This document shows, piece by piece, positions 17,196-25,474 of a stretch of DNA of 64,000 nt. Source of the DNA: Hyphomicrobiales bacterium (GTDB lineage: Bacteria; Pseudomonadota; Alphaproteobacteria; Rhizobiales; Rhizobiaceae). The stretch covers positions 62,001-126,000 of the forward strand of contig UBQX01000013.1 in NCBI GenBank assembly GCA_900467685.1, written 5' to 3'. Position numbers and translations under genes: made by a program. Each line of letters begins with the position of its first letter. Positions within the stretch are counted from its first letter, which is position 1. Under the pieces are notes generated by a model. It was not told the DNA's origin, did not search any database, and worked only from the letters and a program-made list of their open reading frames with translations.

Positions 17196-18863
17196 TTACG
17201 TCACGGGAATTCCCATGCGCTCCATGGGCTTCAGCGTGCCGGATCGGATGGCTTCAACGAGCTTGAACTTTTGCAGTTTGCCGGTCTCGGTGAACGGAAA
17301 CGCCTCTGCCAGGTACCAGAGACGCGGCGCCTTGTAGGATGCGAGCTCGGCTCGGCATCGGGCAAAAAGACATTCAATGTCGGGCATCATATCTGGCGAT
17401 TTCGGCAGCAGTACCGCGCCGACCTGCTCGCCCCAATACGGGTCGGGCACGCCAACCACCGCCACGTTGGCGAGGCCGGGGTCTTCGAGAAGCAGCAATT
17501 CGATCTCGCGGGGATAGATATTCTCGCCGCCGCGGATGATCATGTCCTTGATCCGGCCGGTGATGCGGATGAACCCGCGCTCGTCCATTTCCCCGATATC
17601 CCCGGACCGCAGCCACCCGTCCGGCAGAATGGTGCTTGCCGTTTCCCGAGGCATGTCGAAATAGCCGAGCATGTTCTGATAGCCGCGGGTCTGGATTTCC
17701 CCCTGAGCGCGGAGCGGCACCGTCTCCCCCGTTTCCGGGTCGGCTATGCGCACCTCCATATGCGGAAGCGGCTGGCCGATGGTTCCCACCAGATCGGGCT
17801 CCGCGTCGTCGGGATGCATCACCGTGATGCTGCCCTGCATCTCCGTCTGGCCGTAGGTGTTGCAGATGGTCGCGCCAAGCTCTGCCTTAACCGCACGGAT
17901 CAGGCCCGCCTCTACGGTCGAAGCGCCGGACGTCATGTTCTTCAGCGTGGAAAGATCGTACCGGCCGCGCCCGGGGTGGGCGAGGATCTGCTCGATCATG
18001 GTCGGCACGAGCAACGAAAACGTGCCGCCGTGGCGGGCTACCTGACGCATGTAGTTTTCCGGGTCCCATTCGGGCAGCAATACATGCGTGGCACGAAGGG
18101 CCACCGCTCCGATGCCCGCATGGCCGAGCGAGCCGATATGAAACATCGGCATCGGATTGACAAACACCCCGCCCTCTTTCAATCCGGCCCGGCGTTGGAC
18201 GAAGCTCGTCATGTTGATCACCCCGGTGTGATTGAAGATCACGCCCTTCTGCGCGCCGGTTGTCCCCGAGGTGAACATGATGACGGCCGGATCGTGGGGC
18301 TTGACCGCCGGCAGTTCGACCGCCGGATCACCCTCGGAGAGGAACCTGGCGAAGTCCGAAACAAGGAGGACCTCGCGTAGATCCGGCAGGTCGGACAATG
18401 CCTCGTCAACTGCGGCGGCCATGTCAAACTGGCGATAGATGCCTGAGTGGAAAACCCCGGCGGCCCGCGACTTGGACAGGACATACTGGAGCTCGCGGCG
18501 CTTGTAGGCGGGATTGACCGTCACAAGGGTAATCCCGGCCAATGCGCTACCGAAAAGCACCGGCAACCATTCGGGGACATTGGGCCCCCAGAACGCGACA
18601 CGCTCACCTTGCTGGAACCGAGATAGGAGCGCACGCGCCGTGCGCAGCGACGCGTCAAGCAAGGCCGCATAGGTCCAGCTGCGCCCGCCCTCTTCCCTTC
18701 CCTCCACCAAGGCGACCCGGTCTGGAGCCGCCATCGCTGCGGCCTTGAGGGCATCGCCAAGCGTCATCTCGGGAAGCGGCACGTCGGCAAACGCGGGCCA
18801 ATGGGACGTCAGGAGGCGCCTGTTCCGATAGGCTTGCGAAACATCATCATGAATCTCACGCAA
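17196..18863 (-). CDS. Acyl-CoA synthetase (AMP-forming)
   Basis: 555 residues, class I adenylate-forming family. P-loop FTSGTTGAQKG, DGWLRSGDIGEMDERGF, hinge GRIKDMIIRGGENIYP and C-terminal TETGKLQKF. TTG 18863 is chosen since GGAGGGGGAAGG lies directly upstream; a longer frame from 18887 would swallow that ribosome site. Divergent from the acyl-CoA dehydrogenase at 19151. Substrate unknown. Confidence 0.82.
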   Translation of the reverse strand: MREIHDDVSQAYRNRRLLTSHWPAFADVPLPEMTLGDALKAAAMAAPDRVALVEGREEGGRSWTYAALLDASLRTARALLSRFQQGERVAFWGPNVPEWLPVLFGSALAGITLVTVNPAYKRRELQYVLSKSRAAGVFHSGIYRQFDMAAAVDEALSDLPDLREVLLVSDFARFLSEGDPAVELPAVKPHDPAVIMFTSGTTGAQKGVIFNHTGVINMTSFVQRRAGLKEGGVFVNPMPMFHIGSLGHAGIGAVALRATHVLLPEWDPENYMRQVARHGGTFSLLVPTMIEQILAHPGRGRYDLSTLKNMTSGASTVEAGLIRAVKAELGATICNTYGQTEMQGSITVMHPDDAEPDLVGTIGQPLPHMEVRIADPETGETVPLRAQGEIQTRGYQNMLGYFDMPRETASTILPDGWLRSGDIGEMDERGFIRITGRIKDMIIRGGENIYPREIELLLLEDPGLANVAVVGVPDPYWGEQVGAVLLPKSPDMMPDIECLFARCRAELASYKAPRLWYLAEAFPFTETGKLQKFKLVEAIRSGTLKPMERMGIPVT

Positions 18864-18892
18864 GAGTACCTTCCCCCTCCAACCCAAATTAT

Positions 18893-18906
18893 GTTCACTA
18901 GCTTAC
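18893..18906. promoter_or_regulatory. Regional operator variant, GTTCACTAGCTTAC
   Basis: One mismatch from GTAnnCTAGnnTAC. 29 bases upstream of the leftward ligase start. Confidence 0.6.
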
Positions 18907-19103
18907 GAAGTGAAAATAGATTTGTCAATTATTGCCTTTATAATTGTATTTACAGGATAATATGTGTGCGAATTCAGCTCTCTGGATTCTATAATAAGTC
19001 TTTATCACTTATTTCGACGCCCCCTTAAGCAGGCCGCAACCCCACCGCAGGGCGCGGGACCCAACGCATCCGTCGAGCCTCTATTGCAAGAGGGACGTTA
19101 TTT

Positions 19104-19129
19104 CGCTAACGTTCTATGTGTTAGCGTAC
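19104..19129. promoter_or_regulatory. Inverted repeat with operator half-sites
   Basis: CGCTAAC (19104-19110) and GTTAGCG (19120-19126) form a 7-bp inverted repeat with a 9-base spacer. The right arm runs into TTAGCGTAC, a regional operator half-site (ATGTGTTAGCGTAC, 19116-19129). It lies 21 bases upstream of the dehydrogenase start at 19151. Confidence 0.5.
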
Positions 19130-19150
19130 GTTATCTGTTGGGAGGTATGG

Positions 19151-20296
19151 ATGGACTTCGCTCTGACGGAAAGCCAGGCTATTCTACAAGACACCATGCG
19201 CGATTTTGCCCACCAGAGACTCCTGCCGCGCTACAGGGAATGGGACCGACGTGCGGAGTTCCCGGCGGAGCTCTGGCCAAGGCTTGGAGAGCTCGGCGTC
19301 TTCGGCATGCGCGTATCGGAAGTCCACGGTGGCAGCGACCTTTCGTATCTGGATGCCGGCCTTGCGATAGAGCAGATCGCGCGGGGCGATTTCAATCTGT
19401 GCTACGGCATACTGAATGCCTGCTTCGCCGGCGATCTGCTGAGCCGCTTCGCGTCCCCCGCCCTTTGTGAAACCTGGCTGCGTCCGCTTTCGGCAGGTCG
19501 GGCAGTCTTGTGCGTCGCCCTGACCGAGCCGCATTGCGGATCGGATGCCGCCGCCATTCGAACCCACGCTATGCCCAAGGGCGACGGCTACGTCATCAAC
19601 GGGGAGAAGTCGGCAATCACGTTGTTGATGGCGGGCAACGCAGCAATTGTCTTTGCCAAGACCGCACCGGAACTTGGCGCGAAAGGCGTGTCCGCGTTTC
19701 TTGTGCCGCTCGACCTGCCGGGACTGACCAGGACGGCCTATCAGGATATGGGCGCGCGGGCGATCAAGCGCGGCTCGCTTTTCCTCGACAATGTCTATGT
19801 TCCCCGAACTGCCATGATCGGCCCCGAAAATGCCGGCTTCACGCAGGTCATGCAGACATTCGACTACACCCGTGCCCTCATCGGCCTGATGTGCCTCGGC
19901 GCTGCCGAACAGACGCTGGAAGAAACGGTGGAGTATGTGAAGGGCCGCAAAGCCTTTGGCGCACCGGTGTCCAAGAACCAGGGCGTGTCTTTTCCCCTGG
20001 CGGAGGCGAAGGCCCGGCTCGAGATGCTGCGATGGCTTTGCTACCGGACGCTTTGGCTGCGCGACCAGGGTCTGGCGCACACGGTCGAAGCCGCGCTGTG
20101 CAAGGCTGAAGGCCCTGCCTTGTGTGCCGACATCATCCGTGACTGCCTCGTATTGCATGGCCATTACGGCTATACGCAGGACTATCCGGTAGAGCAACGC
20201 TACCGCGACGTTCTCGGTCAGATCATCGCCGACGGAACGCCGCAGATCATGAAGATGATCATCGCCCGAGAGATGCTCGGACGGGAATTCGCATAA
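19151..20296 (+). CDS. Acyl-CoA dehydrogenase with Asp at the usual catalytic Glu
   Basis: 381 residues, FAD-dependent acyl-CoA dehydrogenase fold (TEPHCGSD flavin segment; GRKAFG; LHGHYGYTQDYPVEQ). The canonical base motif (Y)EGT reads ADGT, so Asp replaces Glu, and the alternative isovaleryl-type position is Thr-Arg, not Glu-Arg. A second Asp sits in ARGDFN near residue 80. An Asp base is established for cyclohex-1-ene-1-carboxyl-CoA dehydrogenase; whether this enzyme is of that type is inference. ATG 19151 follows GGGAGG; the longer frame is rejected. Confidence 0.82.
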   Translation: MDFALTESQAILQDTMRDFAHQRLLPRYREWDRRAEFPAELWPRLGELGVFGMRVSEVHGGSDLSYLDAGLAIEQIARGDFNLCYGILNACFAGDLLSRFASPALCETWLRPLSAGRAVLCVALTEPHCGSDAAAIRTHAMPKGDGYVINGEKSAITLLMAGNAAIVFAKTAPELGAKGVSAFLVPLDLPGLTRTAYQDMGARAIKRGSLFLDNVYVPRTAMIGPENAGFTQVMQTFDYTRALIGLMCLGAAEQTLEETVEYVKGRKAFGAPVSKNQGVSFPLAEAKARLEMLRWLCYRTLWLRDQGLAHTVEAALCKAEGPALCADIIRDCLVLHGHYGYTQDYPVEQRYRDVLGQIIADGTPQIMKMIIAREMLGREFA

Positions 20297-20317
20297 AGAG
20301 CCACGCAAAAAGACACT

Positions 20318-21085
20318 ATGGGATGGGCAATGAACCAGTCGGCGTTAACCGGACCCCTGAATTTTCGTGCGGTCGCGCCCTATGCGGCGCGCGGCGGAAA
20401 ACTGAAGGCCAACACCCTGTTCCGCAGCGGTGAATTCCACGGCCTGTCGCCAGCGGACCTTGATGGCCTTCGTGCGCTGGGCGTTACGACTGTCTTCGAT
20501 CTTCGCAGCGACGCTGAAAAGACGCGGCGCCCTTCATCTCTGCTGTCGGCCGAAGGGTTCCGGGTTTATGCCGAGCCGCACGATTTCCGCAACGGCGACC
20601 TTCGCGCCGTGCTCGACGACGCCAATTCGACGGCGGATGCCTGCGCCACGGTCATGCGCTCGATCTATGCCGCGCTGCCTTCGCAATTTTCAGCCGTCTT
20701 TGCACGTTATTTCCGACTGGTCGCCGCCAGCGAACTGCCGGTCGTCGTGCATTGCGCCGCCGGTAAGGACCGCACTGGCGTCACGGTTGCGCTGCTGCTC
20801 GATCTGATCGGCGTATCCCGTCACGATGTTTTCGAAGATTACCTGAAAACGAATGCCGTGCGTGACATGCTTCGCCAACGCTTCGGCGGCCACAACAACA
20901 CGCCTGGGCACAAGCGCTATGCAGAGCACCTGATCGAGCCGGTAATTACCGCCAACGCCACCTATCTCCAGGCAATGTTCTCCACCGTCGACGCCACATA
21001 CGGAGGGATAGAACCATATATGACTGAGGTCCTGGGACTATCGCATGACGAACTTGGCCGGCTGCAGCAAAACCTTGTCGCATAG
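20318..21085 (+). CDS. Tyrosine-phosphatase-like protein (CX5R)
   Basis: 255 residues. Active-site loop VVHCAAGKDRTG with Cys146 and Arg152, and an N-terminal FRSGEF/DLRSDAE pair, as in the Y_phosphatase3 family. Lies 21 bases after the dehydrogenase, so probably co-transcribed. These enzymes act on phosphotyrosine, phosphoinositides or small phosphoesters; the target here is unknown. An in-frame ATG at 20330 is an alternative start; neither has a strong ribosome site. Confidence 0.8.
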   Translation: MGWAMNQSALTGPLNFRAVAPYAARGGKLKANTLFRSGEFHGLSPADLDGLRALGVTTVFDLRSDAEKTRRPSSLLSAEGFRVYAEPHDFRNGDLRAVLDDANSTADACATVMRSIYAALPSQFSAVFARYFRLVAASELPVVVHCAAGKDRTGVTVALLLDLIGVSRHDVFEDYLKTNAVRDMLRQRFGGHNNTPGHKRYAEHLIEPVITANATYLQAMFSTVDATYGGIEPYMTEVLGLSHDELGRLQQNLVA

Positions 21086-21134
21086 AGCCTTTGCGACTTC
21101 ACCGGATCGGGGGTCTTGAGAGCGTCGCGTGACC

Positions 21135-21986
21135 TCAGACAATCTTGGCAACCCCCTGATCAATCACCGTGCGGTCGCCGACCTTGACCTCGAACAGGAC
21201 GAGGTCGTCTTCCTTCCAGCATGAGAAGTCGAGCCGGTCGCCGGGCATCACCACTCCCGCAAAGCGCAGATTGAGTGATTTCAAACGCTCCGGATCACCA
21301 TCACAGAAGGCGCGCAGAACCACGGCACAGGCCGTACCATAGGACGCGAGCCCATGCAGGATCGGACGGTCGTAGCCAGCCTTTCGCGCAACCGCATAGT
21401 CGGCGTGCAGAGGGTTATAGTCACCCGAAAGGCGATAGATCAAAGCAGCACGTGGAGAGGTCTCGACGCTTTCCACGTGGTCTGCGGATCGCGACGGCAT
21501 GGTCGGCCGCTCCTGCTTGGGCAGCGGCTCTCCGCCGAATCCGCCATTGCCGCGCATGGCGACAGTCTGGTCGATTGTGCAATATAAAGTGCCGTCGTCG
21601 GCACCCCTGACCTCGCGGGTCAGAATGCAAACCGATCCCTTTTCGGGGCCGCGATCGTAAAGTGCGACAATTTTCGCCCGGCTGACGACCGTTACGGCGG
21701 CGGGAAGCGGCCGATGGAATTGGGCCGCATGGGCCATGTGCAGAACCTTCACCCAGTCGATCGACAGTTCGGGGATCTTGGGCCACATGCCGGGCGTTGC
21801 GAGCGTCACGGCAAAGGAGGGCAAGACGGAGGGTCTGTCTTCCAGGAGAAAATCCAGATCGCGGCTTTCGCCTCTGGTGATCGGCATTCCCACGCCGAGC
21901 GCATAAATGATCGCATCACGCGCTTCATAGGACTGAATTTTTTCGTCGAAGTCCCAGCTTTGAAGTCTGATCGGGTCGAACGTCAT
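21135..21986 (-). CDS. Enoyl-CoA hydratase 2 (MFE-2 hydratase domain-like)
   Basis: 283 residues, a double hot-dog protein. The motif GDYNPLHADYAVARKAGY has the Asp189/His194 pair of hydratase 2 and is followed by PILHGLASYG. Predicted to hydrate trans-2-enoyl-CoA to (3R)-hydroxyacyl-CoA, including 2-methyl-branched forms as in eukaryotic MFE-2. Start and preceding stop overlap as TGATG, so ATG 21986 is preferred over the ATG at 22001. Last gene of a seven-gene leftward operon. Confidence 0.82.
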   Translation of the reverse strand: MTFDPIRLQSWDFDEKIQSYEARDAIIYALGVGMPITRGESRDLDFLLEDRPSVLPSFAVTLATPGMWPKIPELSIDWVKVLHMAHAAQFHRPLPAAVTVVSRAKIVALYDRGPEKGSVCILTREVRGADDGTLYCTIDQTVAMRGNGGFGGEPLPKQERPTMPSRSADHVESVETSPRAALIYRLSGDYNPLHADYAVARKAGYDRPILHGLASYGTACAVVLRAFCDGDPERLKSLNLRFAGVVMPGDRLDFSCWKEDDLVLFEVKVGDRTVIDQGVAKIV

Positions 21987-22900
21987 CAGACCGGATCCCA
22001 TGTGAAGACGTCACCGGACCGATGCAGCGGATAGAAGTCGTTCTCAAACTGCGGGAACACCCGCTCGATGATCGTTTCCGGCGTCCAGCCATCGGCCGTG
22101 TGCGCCGTGCGTAGCGGGCGAGGCTGGGAAAACAGATAGATTTCATTATTGCGGGACCCGAAAATCTGACCGCTCACGCCCTTCGAAGCGTCAGCGGACA
22201 ATGCCACGCAAAGTGCCGCCACCTTCTCTGGAACCAGCTTCTTCAGGCCCTCCACCCGCTTCTGCTGTTCCGGCGTGTCCGTGGGGATTGATGAAACCAT
22301 GCGCGTCCAGGCAAACGGAGCCACCGCATTGGAACGCACGTTGAAGCGTTGCATATCGAGTGCGATCGATTTCGAGAGGGCCACGATGCCGAGCTTCGCC
22401 GCCGAATAATTGGCCTGGCCGAAATTGCCGATCAGGCCCGACGTGGAGGCCATATGGACATAGCTGCCGCTCATCTGTTGCTTGAAATGCGGCGCTGCGG
22501 CTCGCGAAACATTGAACGAGCCCTTCAGATGGACGCCGATCACCGCGTCGAAATCATCTTCCGTCATCTTGTGAAAGAGAACATCCCTGAGATTGCCGGC
22601 ATTGTTCACGACGGCGTCGATGCGACCAAAATTATCAAGCGCGGCCTGAACCATATGATGGGCATCATCCCAGCTCGCCACAGAGCCGAAATTGGCAACT
22701 GCGCGGCCACCCATTGCCTTGATTTCATTGACAACATCTTCACAGGGCTGGGTATCGCCACCCTCGTCGCCCTTCAACGAAACGCCGAGATCATTCACGA
22801 CCACGGCAGCGCCCGCCCGGGCCATCTCGAGTGCAACGGCCTTGCCAACGCCGCGCGCGGCGCCGGTAACCAGCACCACCTTACCGTCCATAACACCCAT
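21986..22900 (-). CDS. (3R)-hydroxyacyl-CoA dehydrogenase (MFE-2/17beta-HSD4-like SDR)
   Basis: 304 residues. TGAARGVGK, NNAG, Ser152 and Tyr165-x-x-x-Lys169 (NYSAAK) are all intact. The long segment after the cofactor motif (NDLGVSLKGDE) and the C-terminal extension are typical of the dehydrogenase domain of peroxisomal MFE-2. Oxidises the 3R-hydroxyacyl-CoA made by the next gene's product. In eukaryotes both are fused; here they are adjacent coupled genes. Confidence 0.82.
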   Translation of the reverse strand: MGVMDGKVVLVTGAARGVGKAVALEMARAGAAVVVNDLGVSLKGDEGGDTQPCEDVVNEIKAMGGRAVANFGSVASWDDAHHMVQAALDNFGRIDAVVNNAGNLRDVLFHKMTEDDFDAVIGVHLKGSFNVSRAAAPHFKQQMSGSYVHMASTSGLIGNFGQANYSAAKLGIVALSKSIALDMQRFNVRSNAVAPFAWTRMVSSIPTDTPEQQKRVEGLKKLVPEKVAALCVALSADASKGVSGQIFGSRNNEIYLFSQPRPLRTAHTADGWTPETIIERVFPQFENDFYPLHRSGDVFTWDPV

Positions 22901-22953
22901 TTTCCTCTCCTTGCAGCGCTCTTTTTTTGAATTTCTAGATCGTATGTTGCGGT

Positions 22954-24129
22954 TCAGTAGCTCTTGGGCAGGTCCAGTACCTTTTCCGCGATGAAAGACT
23001 GGATGAGCTGCTCGGTCACAGGGGCAATGCGTGTCACGGTCACTTCTCTCAGCAGCCGCTCGACGTGATATTCTTTTGCGTAGCCGAATCCGCCATGGGT
23101 CAATACGGCCTGCAGGCAGGCGTCATAGCCGGCTCTGGCGCCGAGGAATTTGCCCGAATTGGCCTCCGCGCCACAGGGTTTGCCGACGTCGTAAAGCTCG
23201 GCGGCCTTCATCAGCATCAGCCAGGCCGCTTCCAGATACATCCAGCGCTCTGCAAGCGGATGCTGTATTCCCTGGTTCATGCCGATCGGCCTGTCGAAAA
23301 CGATGCGCTCCTTCGCGTATCGGGCGGCGCGGCCCAGCGCGTCGCGACCGATGGCGACCGCTTCCGTTCCGACCAGGATCCGCTCAGGATTCAGCGAATG
23401 GAGTATGTAGGAAAAGCCCTTGCCCTCCTCCCCGATCCGGTGTTCTTCGGGAATGAAAAGGTCTTCGATGAAGACCGCGTTGGAATCGACGGCCTTGCGG
23501 CCCATCTTCGGGATGCGCTGGGCTTCGATATGGGCGCGATCCAAATCTGTGTAGAAGATCGTGATCCCGTCGGTTGGCTTCTTGCAGTCCTCATATTTCG
23601 TGGTTCTCGTCAGAAGCATGATCTTGGAGGCGACCTGCGCCGTTGATGTCCAGACTTTTTGCCCGCGAACGCGGTATCCACCCGGCACCTTCTCTGCAAA
23701 GGTCTTGATGCGCGTGGTATTGAGCCCGGCATCCGGCTCGGTGAAGCCGAAGGCGACCTTGTCCTGACCGGAGACCAGGCGCGGTATCCATTCCGACTTC
23801 TGCTCATGCGTGCCGAACACCACGATCGGATGCGGTCCGAAGAGGTTTATATGAACGGAAGACGCCGCCGCCATGCCACCACCATGGCCTGCAACCTCGT
23901 GCATCATGACGGCAGCTTCCGTCACGCCGAGTCCGGACCCGCCGTATTCCTCGGGCATGGTGATGCCAAGCCAGCCGCCGTCTGCCATCGCACGGTGAAA
24001 CTCTTCGGGGAAGTGGCCGTCCTCGTCGCGCTCAAGCCAGTAATCCGCATCGAACTGCTTCACCACGCCGGCCACGCCCTCGCGGATCGAGCTGATCAAT
24101 TCTTCCCGTTCTTCGGTCGCCTTCGTCAT
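22954..24129 (-). CDS. Acyl-CoA dehydrogenase
   Basis: 391 residues. Typical flavin and substrate segments (FTEPDAG, YAKERIVFDRPIG, HGGFGYAKEYHVERLLRE). The C-terminal base motif is missing (IAPVTEQL), while Glu in NPERILVG occupies the isovaleryl/long-chain-type base position, suggesting a branched or long substrate. Fifth gene of the MFE-2-like operon. Confidence 0.82.
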   Translation of the reverse strand: MTKATEEREELISSIREGVAGVVKQFDADYWLERDEDGHFPEEFHRAMADGGWLGITMPEEYGGSGLGVTEAAVMMHEVAGHGGGMAAASSVHINLFGPHPIVVFGTHEQKSEWIPRLVSGQDKVAFGFTEPDAGLNTTRIKTFAEKVPGGYRVRGQKVWTSTAQVASKIMLLTRTTKYEDCKKPTDGITIFYTDLDRAHIEAQRIPKMGRKAVDSNAVFIEDLFIPEEHRIGEEGKGFSYILHSLNPERILVGTEAVAIGRDALGRAARYAKERIVFDRPIGMNQGIQHPLAERWMYLEAAWLMLMKAAELYDVGKPCGAEANSGKFLGARAGYDACLQAVLTHGGFGYAKEYHVERLLREVTVTRIAPVTEQLIQSFIAEKVLDLPKSY

Positions 24130-24138
24130 GTGCTCCTC

Positions 24139-25014
24139 CTATTCCTGGTCCATCGCGGCGAGAATCCGTTGCGCCTGCTTGAGATGGGGCATGTCATACA
24201 TTTTGCCGTCGATCCCGATCGTCCCCAGGGACGGGTTTTCGTCGAAGGCGGCAACGATCCTGCGGGCAAGCGGAAGGTCTTCCTCGTTCGGTGCAAAGGC
24301 CCGGTTGATTGCGTCCACCTGGGCAGGGTGAATGGCAAGCCGCCCGATAAAGCCGTCACGGCGCGAAATGCGGCAGGACGCCCCAAGCCCTTCGGGGTCG
24401 CGGAAATCGGCATATAGCGTGTCAATCGCCGGCACTTCGGCATTCGCGGCCGCAAAAAGGCAGAGCGAACGGGCAAGCTGGTAGGGTTGGGTCCAGGTGC
24501 CGTCCGCTTCCTTGTTCGAGGAAGAGCCGACGACGGCTGAAAGGTCTTCCGCCCCCCAGGTCAGTGCGGCAAGGCGCGGATGAGCCGGTGCATAGGACGC
24601 AAGGTTGAACATCGCAGCAGCCGTCTCGGTTGCGACCACGATGACCTTCACCTGGTTCTTCGCCATGCCCGCCGCCTGTTCCAGCGGGTCGATCATATCG
24701 GAAAGCATGCTGACATCCTGACCGCCATTGGACTTGGGTAATATGATGCCGGTAAGGCCGGAGCCTATGACGGCCTCGAGATCCTGGCGCGTCATGCCAC
24801 TATCGAGTGGATTGACACGGACCCAAAAATCCCAATCGCGCTTGCCGTTCGAGGCCTTGATCAAGCCGGCAAGCAGCTTGCGCGCCGCAGCCTTGTTGCC
24901 CATAGCGACGCTGTCTTCCAGGTCCAGGATCAACCCGTCAGCGCCGATGCTCCTGGCCTTGTCGAACTTTCTTTCCGAGTCCGCCGGAACGAAAAGAAGC
25001 GAGGTCAGTCTCAT
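24139..25014 (-). CDS. CitE-like CoA-ester lyase (HpcH/HpaI family)
   Basis: 291 residues. TIM-barrel lyase with FVPADSERKFDKA, LILDLEDSV (metal-binding Glu/Asp) and WGAEDLSAVVG. Relatives cleave malyl-, beta-methylmalyl- or citramalyl-CoA. Start ATG 25014 overlaps the upstream stop as ATGA. Pairing with a MaoC gene recalls mesaconyl-CoA hydratase with methylmalyl-CoA lyase; the exact substrate is unknown. Confidence 0.78.
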   Translation of the reverse strand: MRLTSLLFVPADSERKFDKARSIGADGLILDLEDSVAMGNKAAARKLLAGLIKASNGKRDWDFWVRVNPLDSGMTRQDLEAVIGSGLTGIILPKSNGGQDVSMLSDMIDPLEQAAGMAKNQVKVIVVATETAAAMFNLASYAPAHPRLAALTWGAEDLSAVVGSSSNKEADGTWTQPYQLARSLCLFAAANAEVPAIDTLYADFRDPEGLGASCRISRRDGFIGRLAIHPAQVDAINRAFAPNEEDLPLARRIVAAFDENPSLGTIGIDGKMYDMPHLKQAQRILAAMDQE

Positions 25015-25463
25015 GCCGGTGCCTTCATCATGAGCGCCAGCCTTCTGCATTCGCAAACCAGTTCGCCGCGTTGGTTGAAGCCGCGGTGGATGAAAGTCAC
25101 GATGCCCTGGGTCGGCCGCGATTTGCTTTCCCGCTTGTCTGCGACTTCAGTTTCCACGCGGATCGTGTCGCCCGTGAAGACAGGCTTCGGAAACTTCACC
25201 TCTTCCCAGCCGAGATTTCCGACCGTGGTGCCATGCGTCGTATCGGCGACGGACAGGCCCACGACGAGCCCCAGCGTGAAAATCGAATTGACCAGCGGTT
25301 TTCCGAATTCGGTCTTCGAAGAGTAATCGTGGTCGAGGTGGATTGCCGCCGTGTTCATCGTCAACGTGGTGAAAAGCACGTTGTCGGTTTCCGTGACAGT
25401 GCGGCGGACATCGTGCTTGATCGTCTCGCCTACTTCAAATCCCTCGTAGTAACGCCCAGCCAT
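25011..25463 (-). CDS. MaoC-like dehydratase
   Basis: 150 residues, single hot-dog domain. The hydratase motif is altered: TMNTAAIHLDHDYSS, with no Asp at the first catalytic position but with Asn and His, as in some mesaconyl-CoA/enoyl-CoA hydratase relatives. Coupled (ATGA) to the CitE-like lyase, so the two probably act in sequence. Confidence 0.75.
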   Translation of the reverse strand: MAGRYYEGFEVGETIKHDVRRTVTETDNVLFTTLTMNTAAIHLDHDYSSKTEFGKPLVNSIFTLGLVVGLSVADTTHGTTVGNLGWEEVKFPKPVFTGDTIRVETEVADKRESKSRPTQGIVTFIHRGFNQRGELVCECRRLALMMKAPA

Positions 25464-25474
25464 CAGCTATCTCC

